A DNA stretch of 64,000 bases from AP-15 sp963772965 (GTDB lineage Bacteria > Pseudomonadota > Alphaproteobacteria > ATCC43930 > CGMCC-115725), in contig CAVYZU010000005.1 of the NCBI GenBank assembly GCA_963772965.1, positions 124,001 through 188,000 on the forward strand, given 5' to 3'. This document shows positions 44,221-53,685 of the stretch, piece by piece. Position 1 is the first letter of the stretch. Every line of letters begins with the position of its first letter. The notes beneath the pieces are model-generated. The model did no database searches. It was not told the origin of the DNA and saw only the letters and a list, made by a program, of their open reading frames with translations. Position numbers and translations under genes: made by a program.

Positions 44221-44515
44221 ATGGCCGAGTTCGAATGGGACCTTTCGAAAGCAGCAAAGAACGTCAAGGAGCGAGATCTCGATTTCACAACGGCTTCACA
44301 GAATCTGGGAAGGGCCGGTCCTGGAAAAGGTAGATGATCGGCGGGATTACGGTGAGACCCGGATATTGGCCTTCGGTAAGATCGATGGCCGTCTGATGGC
44401 CGTTCTTTTCACATGGCGCGGCGCAGCGCGCCGCATCATCTCGGCACGAAAGGCTAACAAACGTGAGCAAAGACATTTCGAAGCCGCAATCCGCGACCAA
44501 CTCGGACCGCCCTAA
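44221..44515 (+). pseudogene. brnT: BrnT toxin, frameshifted
   Basis: The first frame from ATG 44221 gives MAEFEWDLSKAAKNVKERDL, the BrnT start. A shift of one base near 44290-44310 is needed to reach RIWEGPVLEKVDDRRDYGET, RILAFGKIDGRLMAVLFTWR and IISARKANKREQRHFE, the rest of BrnT. The two frames together cover 295 bases (97 residues with one base removed), the usual length of this RelE-fold ribonuclease. As written, the toxin is inactive. The antitoxin gene brnA follows with overlap, the standard toxin-first order. Confidence 0.75.
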
Positions 44516-44771
44516 GATTGACTGGACGCGGTTCGACGCAATAACAGACAACGAGATTGAGGAATCTGTTCGTTCGGACCCCGATGCGCCGCCGCTCGTC
44601 GATGCCGAATGGTTCGCGTCGGCGATGCTGGTTCTGCCGCAGCCTAAGGAGCAGATCAGCATTCGGCTCGACCGCGATATCCTCGAGCACTTCAGGCGAT
44701 ATCCACGATATCAGACGCGGATCAACGCGATCTTGCGCGCGGCGATGGAACACGAAAAGAAGGCCGGCTAG
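44463..44771 (+). CDS. brnA: BrnA antitoxin
   Basis: 102 residues from GTG 44463. The N-terminal part has IDWTRFDAITDNEIEESVRS and DPDAPPLVDAEWF. The C-terminal ribbon-helix-helix DNA-binding part is EQISIRLDRDILEHF...YQTRINAILRAAM. It neutralises BrnT and represses the operon. It overlaps the end of brnT by about 50 bases. Intact, although the toxin is frameshifted. Confidence 0.85.
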   Translation: MSKDISKPQSATNSDRPKIDWTRFDAITDNEIEESVRSDPDAPPLVDAEWFASAMLVLPQPKEQISIRLDRDILEHFRRYPRYQTRINAILRAAMEHEKKAG

Positions 44772-44777
44772 GCCGGC
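44753..44777 (-). terminator. Probable terminator of valS
   Basis: On the minus strand GCCGGC-CTA-GCCGGC forms a six-pair hairpin followed by CTTCTTTTC, 20 bases after the valS stop. The same sequence holds the brnA stop codon on the other strand. Confidence 0.4.
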
Positions 44778-44797
44778 TCGTTACCGCTGCCCCAAGC

Positions 44798-47500
44798 TTA
44801 GACTGCGGCGAGACGGTCGTAGGCGGCGCGTAGGCGGTCGCGGTCGCGGCTGGCGTCCGCCTCGCGTTCACGCTGGTCTTCGACCACTTCGGGCTTGGCC
44901 TTGGCGATGAATTGCGGATTGCCGAGCTTGGCCGCAATCTTCGCGATTTCGCCATCGAGCCGGCCGATTTCCTTGGCGAGCCGCGCTTTTTCGCGGGCAA
45001 GGTCGACAACCTCGCCGAGCGGCAGGACCAATGTGGCGCCGTCGACAACGATTTGCACCGCTCCCGATGGCGTTGCCACTGCGGCGTCGACCTCCTCAAT
45101 CCGCTCGATTCGGGCCAGCCGGACAAAATGGTCGCTGTGCTGCGCCAGCCGCTCGAGTGCCACTGGTTCGGCGTCCCGGACCAATAACGGCATGCGCGCT
45201 GCCGGCGGTACATTCATTTCGGCGCGCGCCGCGCGGATTGCGGAGATCGCCGCCACGACCCATTTCATTTCGGCAGCAGCATCACGATCCATAGCATCGG
45301 GCGTGAAATCGGGCCACGGCGCCGATATCAGCAGACCGGCATTGTCGCCGGCCAAGCTGTGCCATAACTCCTCGGTGATGAAGGGCATGATCGGGTGCAG
45401 CAGGTGCAGGATCCGGCCCGATACCCAGGCCATCGTCGCCTGTGTCTCGCGGCGCGGCGCGTCATCGTCGCCCTGCAGGATCGGCTTGGTGAATTCGATG
45501 TACCAGTCGCAAAACGTGCCCCAGACAAACTGGTAGAGGCGTCCGGCGGCCTCGTCGAAGCGGTAGGCGTCGAGCGCCATTGTCACCGCAGCGGCGCAAT
45601 CAGCCGCCGACGTGACGATCCACCGGTTGACGGTCAGCTGCAATTGCGCCGGTGAGAAGCCCTCGCTCGGCAGGCAGCCGTTCATCTGCGCATAGCGCGC
45701 CGCATTCCACAGCTTGGTGGCAAAATTGCGGTAGCCCTCGACCCGGCTTTCGGCGAGCTTGATGTCCCGGCCGGGTGCGGCCAAAGCCGCCAGCGTAAAC
45801 CGCAATGCGTCGCAACCGTAACGGTCGATCAGTTTCAGCGGGTCGATAATGTTGCCCCGCGACTTCGACATCTTCTGGCCACGCTCGTCGCGCACCAAGG
45901 CATGGATGTAGACCGTGCCGAACGGGACCTCGCCCATAAAGTGCAGCCCCATCATCATCATCCGGGCGACCCAGAAAAAGATGATGTCAAAGCCAGTCAC
46001 CAGGACGTCGCCGGGGTAATAGCGCGCCAGTTCGCGGGTTTCCTGCGGCCAACCGAGCGTAGAAAACGGCCATAATGCCGAGGAAAACCAGGTGTCGAGC
46101 ACATCCTCGTCGCGGCGAAGGTCAACCCGACGGCCGTATTTCGCGACCGCTTCCGCCTGCGCCTCGTCTTCGCTCTCGGCGACAAACAGCGCGCCGTCCG
46201 GCCCGTACCAGGCGGGGATCTGATGGCCCCACCACAATTGGCGCGAGATGCACCAAGGCTGGATGTTACGCAGCCATTCGAAAAACGTGTTCTCCCATTG
46301 CCGCGGGACAAAGCGAGTGCGCCCGTCTTCGACCGCGGCGATAGCCGGTGCTGCCAGAACGCGGGCGTCGCAAAACCACTGATCGGTCAGCCACGGCTCG
46401 ATGATGACGCCCGAGCGGTCGTGATGCGGAACCATCAAGGTGTGGTCTTCGACCTTGTCGAGAAACCCGGCTGCCTCCAGATCAGCAACGACCTTCTCAC
46501 GCCCCACAAAGCGGTCGAGCCCGCGATAGCGCTGCGGCACGGCGTCATTGAGCCGCGCATCGGCATCAAAGATGTTTAGCAGCGCCAGCCCGTGACGCCG
46601 GCCGACCTCGAAATCATTAAAATCATGCGCCGGCGTGATCTTAACGGCCCCGCTGCCGGTTTCCGGATCGGCATATTCGTCGGCGACGATCGGGATCAGC
46701 CTGCCGACGAGAGGCAAACGCACATGTTTGCCGACCAACTCGGCAAATCGCGCATCATCGGGATGAACCGCGACCCCGGTGTCGCCGAGCATCGTCTCCG
46801 GACGCGTCGTTGCGACGGTGATGAAACGGCCAGGAAGCTCCTCCACCGGATAGCGGAAGTGCCATAACGACCCCTTGGTCTCGCGGCTCTCCACTTCGAG
46901 ATCGGAGATCACCGTATGCATTTCCGGATCCCAGTTGACGAGCCGCTTGTCGCGGTAAACCAGCCCCTCCCGGTACAGCGTGACGAAGACGCGGCGAACC
47001 GCAGCGGCGAGACCGGGGTCCATCGTAAAGCGCTCGAGCCGCCAATCCGGCGAGGCGCCGAGACGCCGCAATTGACGGGTGATTGTGCCGCCCGATTCTT
47101 CCTTCCACTGCCACACGCGCTCGATAAACCGCTCGCGGCCGAGATCGCGCTTGGCGCCGCCCTGCTCGACGATCTGATTTTCGACGACGATCTCGGTGGC
47201 AATGCCAGCGTGGTCGGTTCCTGGTTGCCACAACACGTCGCGACCGCGCATGCGCTGATAGCGCACCAAAACATCCTGCAACGTGAAGGTCAGCGCGTGC
47301 CCCATATGCAAGCTGCCGGTCACATTGGGCGGCGGCATCATGATCGTATAGGGAACAAGATTGCTGTCGGGATCGGCAGCAAACGCATCCGCAGCTTCCC
47401 ACACCGGGTACCAGCGGGCCTCCACATCGGTTGGATCGAAGGTCTTGTTCAGCATTGCAAAAGCATGTGGCCGGGACATCTTGCGCGAGCGATCAGGCAT
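44798..47500 (-). CDS. valS: Valyl-tRNA synthetase
   Basis: 900 residues; charges tRNA-Val. Class I signatures PPPNVTGSLHMGHAL (HIGH) near residue 65 and QKMSKSRGNIIDP (KMSKS) are present. The editing domain includes TTRPETMLGDTGVAVHPDD. A C-terminal coiled-coil arm ends with LAKEIGRLDGEIAKIAAKLG. ATG 47500 has no strong ribosome-binding site; ATG 47455 (MLNKTFDPTDVEARW) is the more conserved start, so the first 15 residues are doubtful. Follows the popZ-like gene, in the usual alphaproteobacterial order. Confidence 0.95.
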   Translation of the reverse strand: MPDRSRKMSRPHAFAMLNKTFDPTDVEARWYPVWEAADAFAADPDSNLVPYTIMMPPPNVTGSLHMGHALTFTLQDVLVRYQRMRGRDVLWQPGTDHAGIATEIVVENQIVEQGGAKRDLGRERFIERVWQWKEESGGTITRQLRRLGASPDWRLERFTMDPGLAAAVRRVFVTLYREGLVYRDKRLVNWDPEMHTVISDLEVESRETKGSLWHFRYPVEELPGRFITVATTRPETMLGDTGVAVHPDDARFAELVGKHVRLPLVGRLIPIVADEYADPETGSGAVKITPAHDFNDFEVGRRHGLALLNIFDADARLNDAVPQRYRGLDRFVGREKVVADLEAAGFLDKVEDHTLMVPHHDRSGVIIEPWLTDQWFCDARVLAAPAIAAVEDGRTRFVPRQWENTFFEWLRNIQPWCISRQLWWGHQIPAWYGPDGALFVAESEDEAQAEAVAKYGRRVDLRRDEDVLDTWFSSALWPFSTLGWPQETRELARYYPGDVLVTGFDIIFFWVARMMMMGLHFMGEVPFGTVYIHALVRDERGQKMSKSRGNIIDPLKLIDRYGCDALRFTLAALAAPGRDIKLAESRVEGYRNFATKLWNAARYAQMNGCLPSEGFSPAQLQLTVNRWIVTSAADCAAAVTMALDAYRFDEAAGRLYQFVWGTFCDWYIEFTKPILQGDDDAPRRETQATMAWVSGRILHLLHPIMPFITEELWHSLAGDNAGLLISAPWPDFTPDAMDRDAAAEMKWVVAAISAIRAARAEMNVPPAARMPLLVRDAEPVALERLAQHSDHFVRLARIERIEEVDAAVATPSGAVQIVVDGATLVLPLGEVVDLAREKARLAKEIGRLDGEIAKIAAKLGNPQFIAKAKPEVVEDQREREADASRDRDRLRAAYDRLAAV

Positions 47501-47567
47501 TAAACCCTGTCAACCCCGACAGCGGGTTCAAAATATCGCTCTCGCCGGCAAAAAAGCCGCATCCCGG

Positions 47568-48140
47568 CTATCGCGGCTGCGCCTCGCTGACAAGGCGCTG
47601 GATTTCCTCGCGCACCAGCCGCTCGACAATCTCGGGAAAGTGGTCCTTGAGCCAAGCCCGCAGCAGTGGGCGCACCGCCTCACGAACAATCTCTTCCAAT
47701 GTCCGGCCCCCGGCGCCGAACGAGCCGGGCTCGGCGGGTTGCTCACCGCCGCTTGGCGTCCCGAGTTGACCAAACGCGGCAACAGCCGCCTCCGAGGCCG
47801 CAGCCGACAATAGTGTGTCGCGCGGATCATCGGTCTTGGCTCGCGGACCCGGATTTCCCTCCGAAGGCCCCGGCTCGTTTCGCTCGCTACCCGTGGTGGG
47901 GGACCGTTCGTTCACTCGTTCAGCGCCTCGCCCTTGGCCATCCAATCTTCTCACCGTGCCATCGGCCTCGATCGCTTCGGTCAGTTCGAGGACACCACTA
48001 TTCTCTCTCGGGGCAGCCGGCATCGGGCGCGGCGGACGGTTATCCTTGGCGATGATGCGGCTGATCGAAGCGATAATTTCTTGCATCGAATTCGGGCGTC
48101 GTCGGGTTGGTGTTTGGCGCACTCGCGGGAGTTTTGTCAT
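47568..48140 (-). CDS. PopZ-like polar organizing protein (DUF2497)
   Basis: 190 residues. The short N-terminal helix SMQEIIASISRIIAKD, a Pro/Glu/Gly-rich disordered middle (about 35-140), and the C-terminal helices LEEIVREAVRPLLRAWLKDH, FPEIVERLVREEIQRL are the PopZ layout. PopZ multimers organise cell poles and tether chromosome-partition proteins. Position between tolC and valS is conserved in many alphaproteobacteria. The true start may lie nearer SMQEII; the first 18 residues are basic and not typical. Confidence 0.78.
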   Translation of the reverse strand: MTKLPRVRQTPTRRRPNSMQEIIASISRIIAKDNRPPRPMPAAPRENSGVLELTEAIEADGTVRRLDGQGRGAERVNERSPTTGSERNEPGPSEGNPGPRAKTDDPRDTLLSAAASEAAVAAFGQLGTPSGGEQPAEPGSFGAGGRTLEEIVREAVRPLLRAWLKDHFPEIVERLVREEIQRLVSEAQPR

Positions 48141-48244
48141 CTGACATCGGGGCGGCGACCGAAAAGAGCTCGGAGCCCTAACCTAAGCAGGTTCAGGTCA
48201 GGTTTCCAGGCACCATCCCCTCACGCGGCGGTAACTGCCGGCTG

Positions 48245-49699
48245 TTACTGCGACAGCCCCCCGTGGAAGCCTTTCCACTTGTCCCGCACCACGTTGAAAT
48301 GCCGCTCCATGTCATAGAGCTGCACCGGCAGATGTAGATCGGCGGCGATAAGCCGTCCTGTGCCGGCGGCGACATTGTATTCCGCTAGAGCGGCATCGTG
48401 TTCGGCGACGATCAGCTGTTGTTGGGTCGTCAACAGAGTCTGGTTCTGGATAAGCACATCGAGCGTTGTGGCGGTGCCGACCAGCGCTTCCTGCTGAATT
48501 CCTTCGAGCGCTATCTGCGCCGCTCGCACCGCCGCGGCGAAGGAGGTGATGCTGGCCCGCGCCGCTTTCAGCGTCTCCCACGCGTTCTCTGTCGTCTGCA
48601 CCGAGGCGCGGCGGGCGTCGTCGACTTGGCTCAGCCGCTGACCGACCGTCTGCTCGGCCTGCCGAGTTTGGGAATACACAAACCCGCCCTCGTACAGCGA
48701 CCACGTCATCTGCGCACTGATGGTCGCGGTGTTCTCGCGAGTACCGCTCAGCGTGACCGACGGCGCAAGCGAGCGGCCTGCGGTGCCGACCAGAGAGATC
48801 TGCGGCAGCAATTGACTGCGGACGACATCGATGTTGTCGCGCGCGGCGAGCTCGGCGAAATTCGCCGAAATGACATTGGGGTTGTTGTTGGCGGCAAGGG
48901 CCAGCGCCTCTTCCCGCGTCGCCGGCAAGGTCGGGCGATCGCGCGGCAAGAGCAGGATGCCGGGCTGACGGCCGACAGCGCGGACATATTCGGCCCGGCT
49001 TGTGGCGAGCGTTCCTTCCGCCGTAACCAGGGTGCCCTGTCCTTGGGCCAGCGACGCCTCGGCCTGCGCAACATCGGTGCGGGTTACCTCGCCGACTCGG
49101 AAGCGGTCCTGGGTCGCTTCGAGCTGCTTGCTCAACACCTGAACATTGTTGCGGTCGACCTCGACCAGAGCCTGGTCGCGCACAACGTCCAAATAGGCCA
49201 TCGCCACAGCCTGAAACACCGAAATCTCGATCGCCAGGGTCTGGGCTCGAGTTGACTCCACCGTGTTTGTCGCCTGGCGTGTCTGAGCCACTGTGCGCCC
49301 GCCGCTGTAAAGCGATTGTGTTACCTGCAGATTGACGCTGTTCGAAAAGAAGGTCGAATATGCGCTCGGTATCGTGCTCGGCGTGACGCCGACCCGCGTT
49401 CCTGCGACCTGGCTAGTAAAGTTGACTGTGGGCCGCCAGCCCGACAGCGCTTGCGGCACCTGCTCGTCGGTCGCCCGCAGCAATGCGCGTTGCGCCAGCA
49501 ATTGTGGGTTCGTGTTGTAAGCCTCGGCCAGCGCCTGGGTCAGGGTCTGCGCCGATGCGGTTGGCGCGCTCGCAATCAACAGGCCCGCGGCAAGTGCGGC
49601 TGCAAGACTAAAGGTGACTTCGTAACCCAGCAACCGGGAGCCGAAGCGGTTGGGCGTCGCCGTCCGGGCTTTTTTTTGGTTCTGCAAGGCTGGGAACAT
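48245..49699 (-). CDS. tolC: TolC-family outer-membrane efflux channel
   Basis: 484 residues with a signal peptide (residues 28-50, ending ASA). Two OEP repeats: TLTQALAEAYNTNPQLLAQR opens the first; DVAQAEASLAQGQGTLVTAE is the long helix pair typical of the channel; LLPRDRPTLPATREEALALA opens the second. The end reads NVAAGTGRLIAADL. TolC trimers form the exit duct for tripartite drug efflux and type I secretion. No inner-membrane pump is encoded alongside. In tandem with pcm upstream and popZ-like and valS downstream. Confidence 0.9.
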   Translation of the reverse strand: MFPALQNQKKARTATPNRFGSRLLGYEVTFSLAAALAAGLLIASAPTASAQTLTQALAEAYNTNPQLLAQRALLRATDEQVPQALSGWRPTVNFTSQVAGTRVGVTPSTIPSAYSTFFSNSVNLQVTQSLYSGGRTVAQTRQATNTVESTRAQTLAIEISVFQAVAMAYLDVVRDQALVEVDRNNVQVLSKQLEATQDRFRVGEVTRTDVAQAEASLAQGQGTLVTAEGTLATSRAEYVRAVGRQPGILLLPRDRPTLPATREEALALAANNNPNVISANFAELAARDNIDVVRSQLLPQISLVGTAGRSLAPSVTLSGTRENTATISAQMTWSLYEGGFVYSQTRQAEQTVGQRLSQVDDARRASVQTTENAWETLKAARASITSFAAAVRAAQIALEGIQQEALVGTATTLDVLIQNQTLLTTQQQLIVAEHDAALAEYNVAAGTGRLIAADLHLPVQLYDMERHFNVVRDKWKGFHGGLSQ

Positions 49700-49726
49700 T
49701 GCGGCGGCTCGCGCGGACGGGCGGAA

Positions 49727-50386
49727 CTAGAACACAAAAGCCGGTTTCGGCGCGAAACTCGGCAGCAGGTGAATTGCCGCGTCGAACAGCACACGGCGGG
49801 CGATGACGCCACCGGTCCGCACCACCAAAACGGCGCGGCCAATCCCAGTTCCTTCGGGCTTTACGACGGCAACCAACCGGCCGTCCTCGGCAATCTGTGC
49901 TATGATCTCGTTCGGCACCTCGGCAACGGCGCCGCCGAACAGGATGACGTCGTAAGGCGCCCGCGCCCGGTAGCCGTTGCCGACCGGCTCCTCGACGACA
50001 TTGACCGAGCCGATATTTTCGTCGACGAGTGCGGCGCGCGCCTGACGGGCGAGCTGCGGATCGTCCTCCAGCGCGATGACGGCGCGCGCCAGTTTGCTTA
50101 GCACCGCCGCCTCGTACCCGGTCCCCGCCCCGACAACTAAGGCGGCATCGATGCGTGGCACCAATACCGCCTGGATCAGGCGAGCCGCGACCATCGGCTC
50201 CATCAGGTATCGCCCGGGCGCCACCAGCAGATCGTCATCGATATAAGCGGCCGAGCGTAAGTGTTCCGGCACGAACAATTCCCGCCGGATCCGCGAGAAG
50301 GCGTCGAGCACCCGCTCGTCTGTCACTTTGTTAGGGTGCAGCTGGCTCTCGATCATGTGGGTTCGAGCCGCTTCGAATACTGTCAT
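49727..50386 (-). CDS. pcm: Protein-L-isoaspartate O-methyltransferase
   Basis: 219 residues. Repairs damaged Asn/Asp sites using S-adenosylmethionine. Motifs are MIESQL...DERVLDAFSRIRRELFVP, YLMEPMVAARLIQAV, the SAM-binding VVGAGTGYEAAVLSKLA, IALEDDPQLARQARAAL, and PYDVILFGGAVAEVPNEI. Slightly divergent at the peptide loop. In alphaproteobacteria this gene commonly precedes tolC, as here (27 bases apart). Confidence 0.88.
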   Translation of the reverse strand: MTVFEAARTHMIESQLHPNKVTDERVLDAFSRIRRELFVPEHLRSAAYIDDDLLVAPGRYLMEPMVAARLIQAVLVPRIDAALVVGAGTGYEAAVLSKLARAVIALEDDPQLARQARAALVDENIGSVNVVEEPVGNGYRARAPYDVILFGGAVAEVPNEIIAQIAEDGRLVAVVKPEGTGIGRAVLVVRTGGVIARRVLFDAAIHLLPSFAPKPAFVF

Positions 50387-50519
50387 TCTGTAGCTAAAAG
50401 CGAGTGGGGCATTCTGTCTCTAAAAGCGAGTAGGGCAAGGCGTTATAGCCGCCCGGTCGAGCGATGACAATCGCCCGCCGGCAACCGCTAGCCGCCCAAC
50501 CGTGCACAGACTACCGCAA

Positions 50520-51023
50520 TCAGCACGGCATTCGTTGCAGCCGCTGATCTTGATACAGTTCTGCCAACAACTGACGCGCACTCATGCCGAGAATCGGATG
50601 GCGCCATCGCGGGGCAATTTCGGCAAGCGGCTGCAGCACAAAACGGCGCTCGTGCATACGTGGGTGTGGCAAGATCAGCTCCGGCAAGACGATCCGCTTA
50701 CCACCGTAGTCGAGCAAATCCAGATCAAGTAAGCGGGCCGCGTTGCGCGCGGCCGGCACGCGGCCAAACCGCTGCTCGATGCGCTGCATCAGCGCCAGCA
50801 GGTTTTGCGGATCGAGATCGGTCGCCACTATTGCCACGGCATTGGTGTACCAGGGCTGCTCGGATGCCGGCACCGGCGCGCTGCGATACCATCCGGATCG
50901 CGCCGCGGTCGCGACCCCGTCCTTTTCGAGGGCTGCGAGCGCAGCGACCAGCGTATCGCGCGGCCTCCCCCACCTCGGGTGGTCGAGATTGGCGCCCAGC
51001 CCGATCAGTATCAGCGGCGGCAA
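50520..51023 (-). CDS. folK: HPPK, folate biosynthesis
   Basis: 167 residues; transfers pyrophosphate from ATP to 6-hydroxymethyl-dihydropterin. Motifs: LIGLGANLDHP at the start, SGWYRSAPVPASEQPWYTNA, QRIEQRFGRVPAARNAARLL, DLDLLDYGG, and LILPHPRMHERRFVLQPLAE. All family signatures are present. It stands apart from other folate genes. Confidence 0.93.
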   Translation of the reverse strand: MPPLILIGLGANLDHPRWGRPRDTLVAALAALEKDGVATAARSGWYRSAPVPASEQPWYTNAVAIVATDLDPQNLLALMQRIEQRFGRVPAARNAARLLDLDLLDYGGKRIVLPELILPHPRMHERRFVLQPLAEIAPRWRHPILGMSARQLLAELYQDQRLQRMPC

Positions 51024-51081
51024 GAGCCGAATTTAACCTAAGTCTCGCCGAGCACCACTGGTCTAGCCGGGCAATGCCGTT

Positions 51082-51405
51082 TTAGCCGAGCAACGCTCGG
51101 GCGATCGTCTCCCACTCTTCCTTGAGCGGTGCGGTCGGCATCGTTCGGCCGGCGCGGCCATACCAGCCGCCGGCATTGCGCAAATCGCCTTCGACCCGGT
51201 GAAGATAGGCATGCGCCCACGCCCCCTCGGCGTCGCCCTGCTCTTGCGCGCATTTATGAGCCTGGTGTGAATTGCCCTTGGCATCCCACCACAATGCCTG
51301 CGCCGCCATGCTCAATCCCGCCGGCGGTGTTTCCTGGGCGATCGAGGCCCGGTAGCTCTCGAAATCCAACTCGTTTACTCCTCGCAGCAAAAACTCGCGC
51401 AGCAT
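51082..51405 (-). CDS. Conserved hypothetical protein
   Basis: 107 residues, mostly helical. DFESYRASIAQETPPAGLS, QALWWDAKGNSHQAHKCAQE, WAHAYLHRVEGDLRNAGGWY and GRAG resemble a widespread uncharacterised alphaproteobacterial protein with one TPR-like helix pair. The family usually starts a little before the DFESYR block, so the first ten residues may not be translated. No function known. Confidence 0.72.
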   Translation of the reverse strand: MLREFLLRGVNELDFESYRASIAQETPPAGLSMAAQALWWDAKGNSHQAHKCAQEQGDAEGAWAHAYLHRVEGDLRNAGGWYGRAGRTMPTAPLKEEWETIARALLG

Positions 51406-51420
51406 ACAGCAATCGCTCGC

Positions 51421-52737
51421 TTAGGCGATCAGCCGGTCGATCCGGTCACGCAGCCGATACCAGCTGCCAACAACAGGCAAAAACCACGGATTGCCCGAGT
51501 AAAGGCGGTGGTCGGGAAACTCGGGCCTGTCAAAGCTGCAGGCATAATTGGCGGCGCCGGCGATCTTGCGCGCGGTCTGCCAGCCGAGATAGGTCATCAT
51601 CGCAACACCGCTGCCATTGCAACCAAGGCAGAAATGCAGCCCCTCCCTCTCGCCCATATGCGGCAGCGCGTCGAGGGTGAAGGCGGTGTTGCCGGTCCAG
51701 GCGTGGGTCACCTTGAACCCGTGCAATTGCGGAAACCGCGCCGTCATATAGCGGTGCAGGATCGGCGCGCTGACCCGCGCATCGACTTGGGTGAAACGCG
51801 CCCGGCCGCCAAAGATCATGCGCTTCCCATCGGGCGACATCCGGTAATAGCACAATACCCGTCGCGTATCGGACAGGGTGCGGCCCTTCGGGATCAGCGA
51901 CGAGGCGAGATCGGCCGGCAATTCCTCGGTGGCGATGATGTGGCTCGCGATCGGCACGACCCGCCGCTTTAACGCCGGCGTCAGATCGCCAGTATAGCCG
52001 TTGGTGGCGATCACGACATCGCCGGCGCTGAGCGCGCCGCGGCTGGTCTCGACCTGCCAGCCGCTTCCCGTCTGGGCGATCCGGCCGGCGGCGGCCTTGG
52101 CGCAGATCGTGACCCCGCGCTGCTGGCAGGCTTCGAGCAGCCCCTTGTAGTACAGCGCCGGGTGCAGTTTCCCCGAGCGTTCGACTACCATTCCGCCGTG
52201 ATAGTAATCGCTGCCGATCTCGCCGCGCTGATGCTCGCGCGACACCATATAGGCGCCCGATTGCGCCGCCGCGTTCAAGAGGCCGAGCCGCTGCTGCTGC
52301 GCCGCAAAATGCGCCCGCGTCCAAGCGCCGACAAACCGGCCGCGCTTTTCCCAAAAGCAGTCGATCCGTTCTTCGTCGATCAACCGATCGATCAGCGAGA
52401 AGGCGTCGCCGGCATCCGACAGCAGTGCCGCCGCCCGCTCGCCGTCGATTGCGATGGTTTTGCCGGTAAAGCTTTTGCCGACATTGACCCCGCCGCTAAC
52501 CGCTCCGCCATTGCGGGTGCTGGCGCCAAAGCCGAGCTCGCCGGCTTCGAGCACGACCGCGTCGACGCCGTGCTTAGCCAATTCAAGAGCGGTCGACAGC
52601 CCGGCATAGCCGGCCCCGACGATCGCGACCCGCGCCGCTTTCGGCACCTCGGCCAGTTCGGCAGCGGCCGGACGGTAGGCCTCCCACCAATAGGGCTCGG
52701 GCCGAAAGTCGCGGTGCAGAATATCGGCGTTGAGCAT
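51421..52737 (-). CDS. FAD-dependent amine oxidoreductase (DAO family, PuuB-like)
   Basis: 438 residues. N-terminal motif YWWEAYRP then RVAIVGAGYAGLSTALELAK (FAD, about residues 37-56), ASTRNGGAVSGGVNVG, and C-terminal HAWTGNTAFTLDALPHMGER with GCNGSGVAMMTYLGWQTA. This is the layout of gamma-glutamylputrescine oxidase-like DadA/DAO proteins, which oxidise an amine and release ammonia and peroxide. No transporter or glutamylputrescine synthetase gene is adjacent, so the substrate is not fixed. Confidence 0.83.
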   Translation of the reverse strand: MLNADILHRDFRPEPYWWEAYRPAAAELAEVPKAARVAIVGAGYAGLSTALELAKHGVDAVVLEAGELGFGASTRNGGAVSGGVNVGKSFTGKTIAIDGERAAALLSDAGDAFSLIDRLIDEERIDCFWEKRGRFVGAWTRAHFAAQQQRLGLLNAAAQSGAYMVSREHQRGEIGSDYYHGGMVVERSGKLHPALYYKGLLEACQQRGVTICAKAAAGRIAQTGSGWQVETSRGALSAGDVVIATNGYTGDLTPALKRRVVPIASHIIATEELPADLASSLIPKGRTLSDTRRVLCYYRMSPDGKRMIFGGRARFTQVDARVSAPILHRYMTARFPQLHGFKVTHAWTGNTAFTLDALPHMGEREGLHFCLGCNGSGVAMMTYLGWQTARKIAGAANYACSFDRPEFPDHRLYSGNPWFLPVVGSWYRLRDRIDRLIA

Positions 52738-52804
52738 CGCGCTGGGCTACCACCGCCTAGGCGACCGGCGCGAGCGCCCGAGCCCGATGAAGAAATGGCC
52801 GGGT

Positions 52805-53449
52805 TCAGGCCGCCTGGGCGAAGCTGGACAATACCTCCTGTTCATAGGCGAGCAGTTTCTGTACGCTCGGGCGGTGCTGCATGCGCTCGAAATGCGCCAT
52901 GCAATTCTTGAATTTCGACAAGTCGAGTTGGAACTGGGTGGCGCGGCGGAAGCACCAGAAAAAATGCGCGTCGACCGCGGTGAAGTGATCGAAAAACCAG
53001 TCGCGGCCGGCAAGCTTGTCCTCGGCGATCTGGTAATTCTCGAACAGCTGCTGCGCCGCCAGCCGCCGCACCGACTCCTCCGATCCCGGCAGATCGCACA
53101 CCCGCGGCGGCGAATTGATGCGCGACAAAAACGGGTGGATGCCCGAGGCGCACCACGCCAACAGCGAGATCGCGTGCAATTCCTGCATCGGGTCAGCGGG
53201 CAATAATTTGGCGGCCGGGAAGTGGCGGGCGATCCACATCTGGATCGCGACGTTTTCGGTCAAGGGCTCATCGTCGATGACCAGCACCGGCACTTTGTGC
53301 TTTGGGTTCACCCGCAGATAGTCCGGGCGCATATGCTGCGACGCGCGAAAATTGAGCGGCCGCACCTCGAACGACGCGCCGGCCTCGGTCAACGTCACAT
53401 ACGGCACCAGCGAGCAAGCATTAGGCGCGTAATACAGGATCAGCGGCAT
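52805..53449 (-). CDS. Glutathione S-transferase
   Basis: 214 residues from ATG 53449, with GGGAGGG upstream. The thioredoxin-like N-terminal domain reads ILYYAPNACSLVPYVTLTEA with the catalytic Ser/Cys region, NPKHKVPVLVIDDEPLTENV for glutathione (cis-Pro, then Glu). A helical C-terminal domain follows. Similar to the beta/GST-like group of alphaproteobacteria, involved in detoxification or redox. Starts downstream of nothing obvious; the oxidase gene follows it on the same strand. Confidence 0.85.
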   Translation of the reverse strand: MPLILYYAPNACSLVPYVTLTEAGASFEVRPLNFRASQHMRPDYLRVNPKHKVPVLVIDDEPLTENVAIQMWIARHFPAAKLLPADPMQELHAISLLAWCASGIHPFLSRINSPPRVCDLPGSEESVRRLAAQQLFENYQIAEDKLAGRDWFFDHFTAVDAHFFWCFRRATQFQLDLSKFKNCMAHFERMQHRPSVQKLLAYEQEVLSSFAQAA

Positions 53450-53685
53450 GGCACCCTCCCAGGCAGTCCCCAAACCCTGCCGCCTTGCCCGCCCTTAAGT
53501 CAACCGCCCCCACCCTGGCTAACCCAGGATCACAATCTCGAAGGAAATAAAATTGCGTCCGCGCCGCTTGGTGGCCTTTAAATGAACAACTTTCATGTTT
53601 GCAATGCAGTATTATCATTTGCGCTCCCCCGTTCGGCGCGCGTAGGTTGAGCGGTCCTACATTTCGGGTATCGAGGGAGGAAGTA

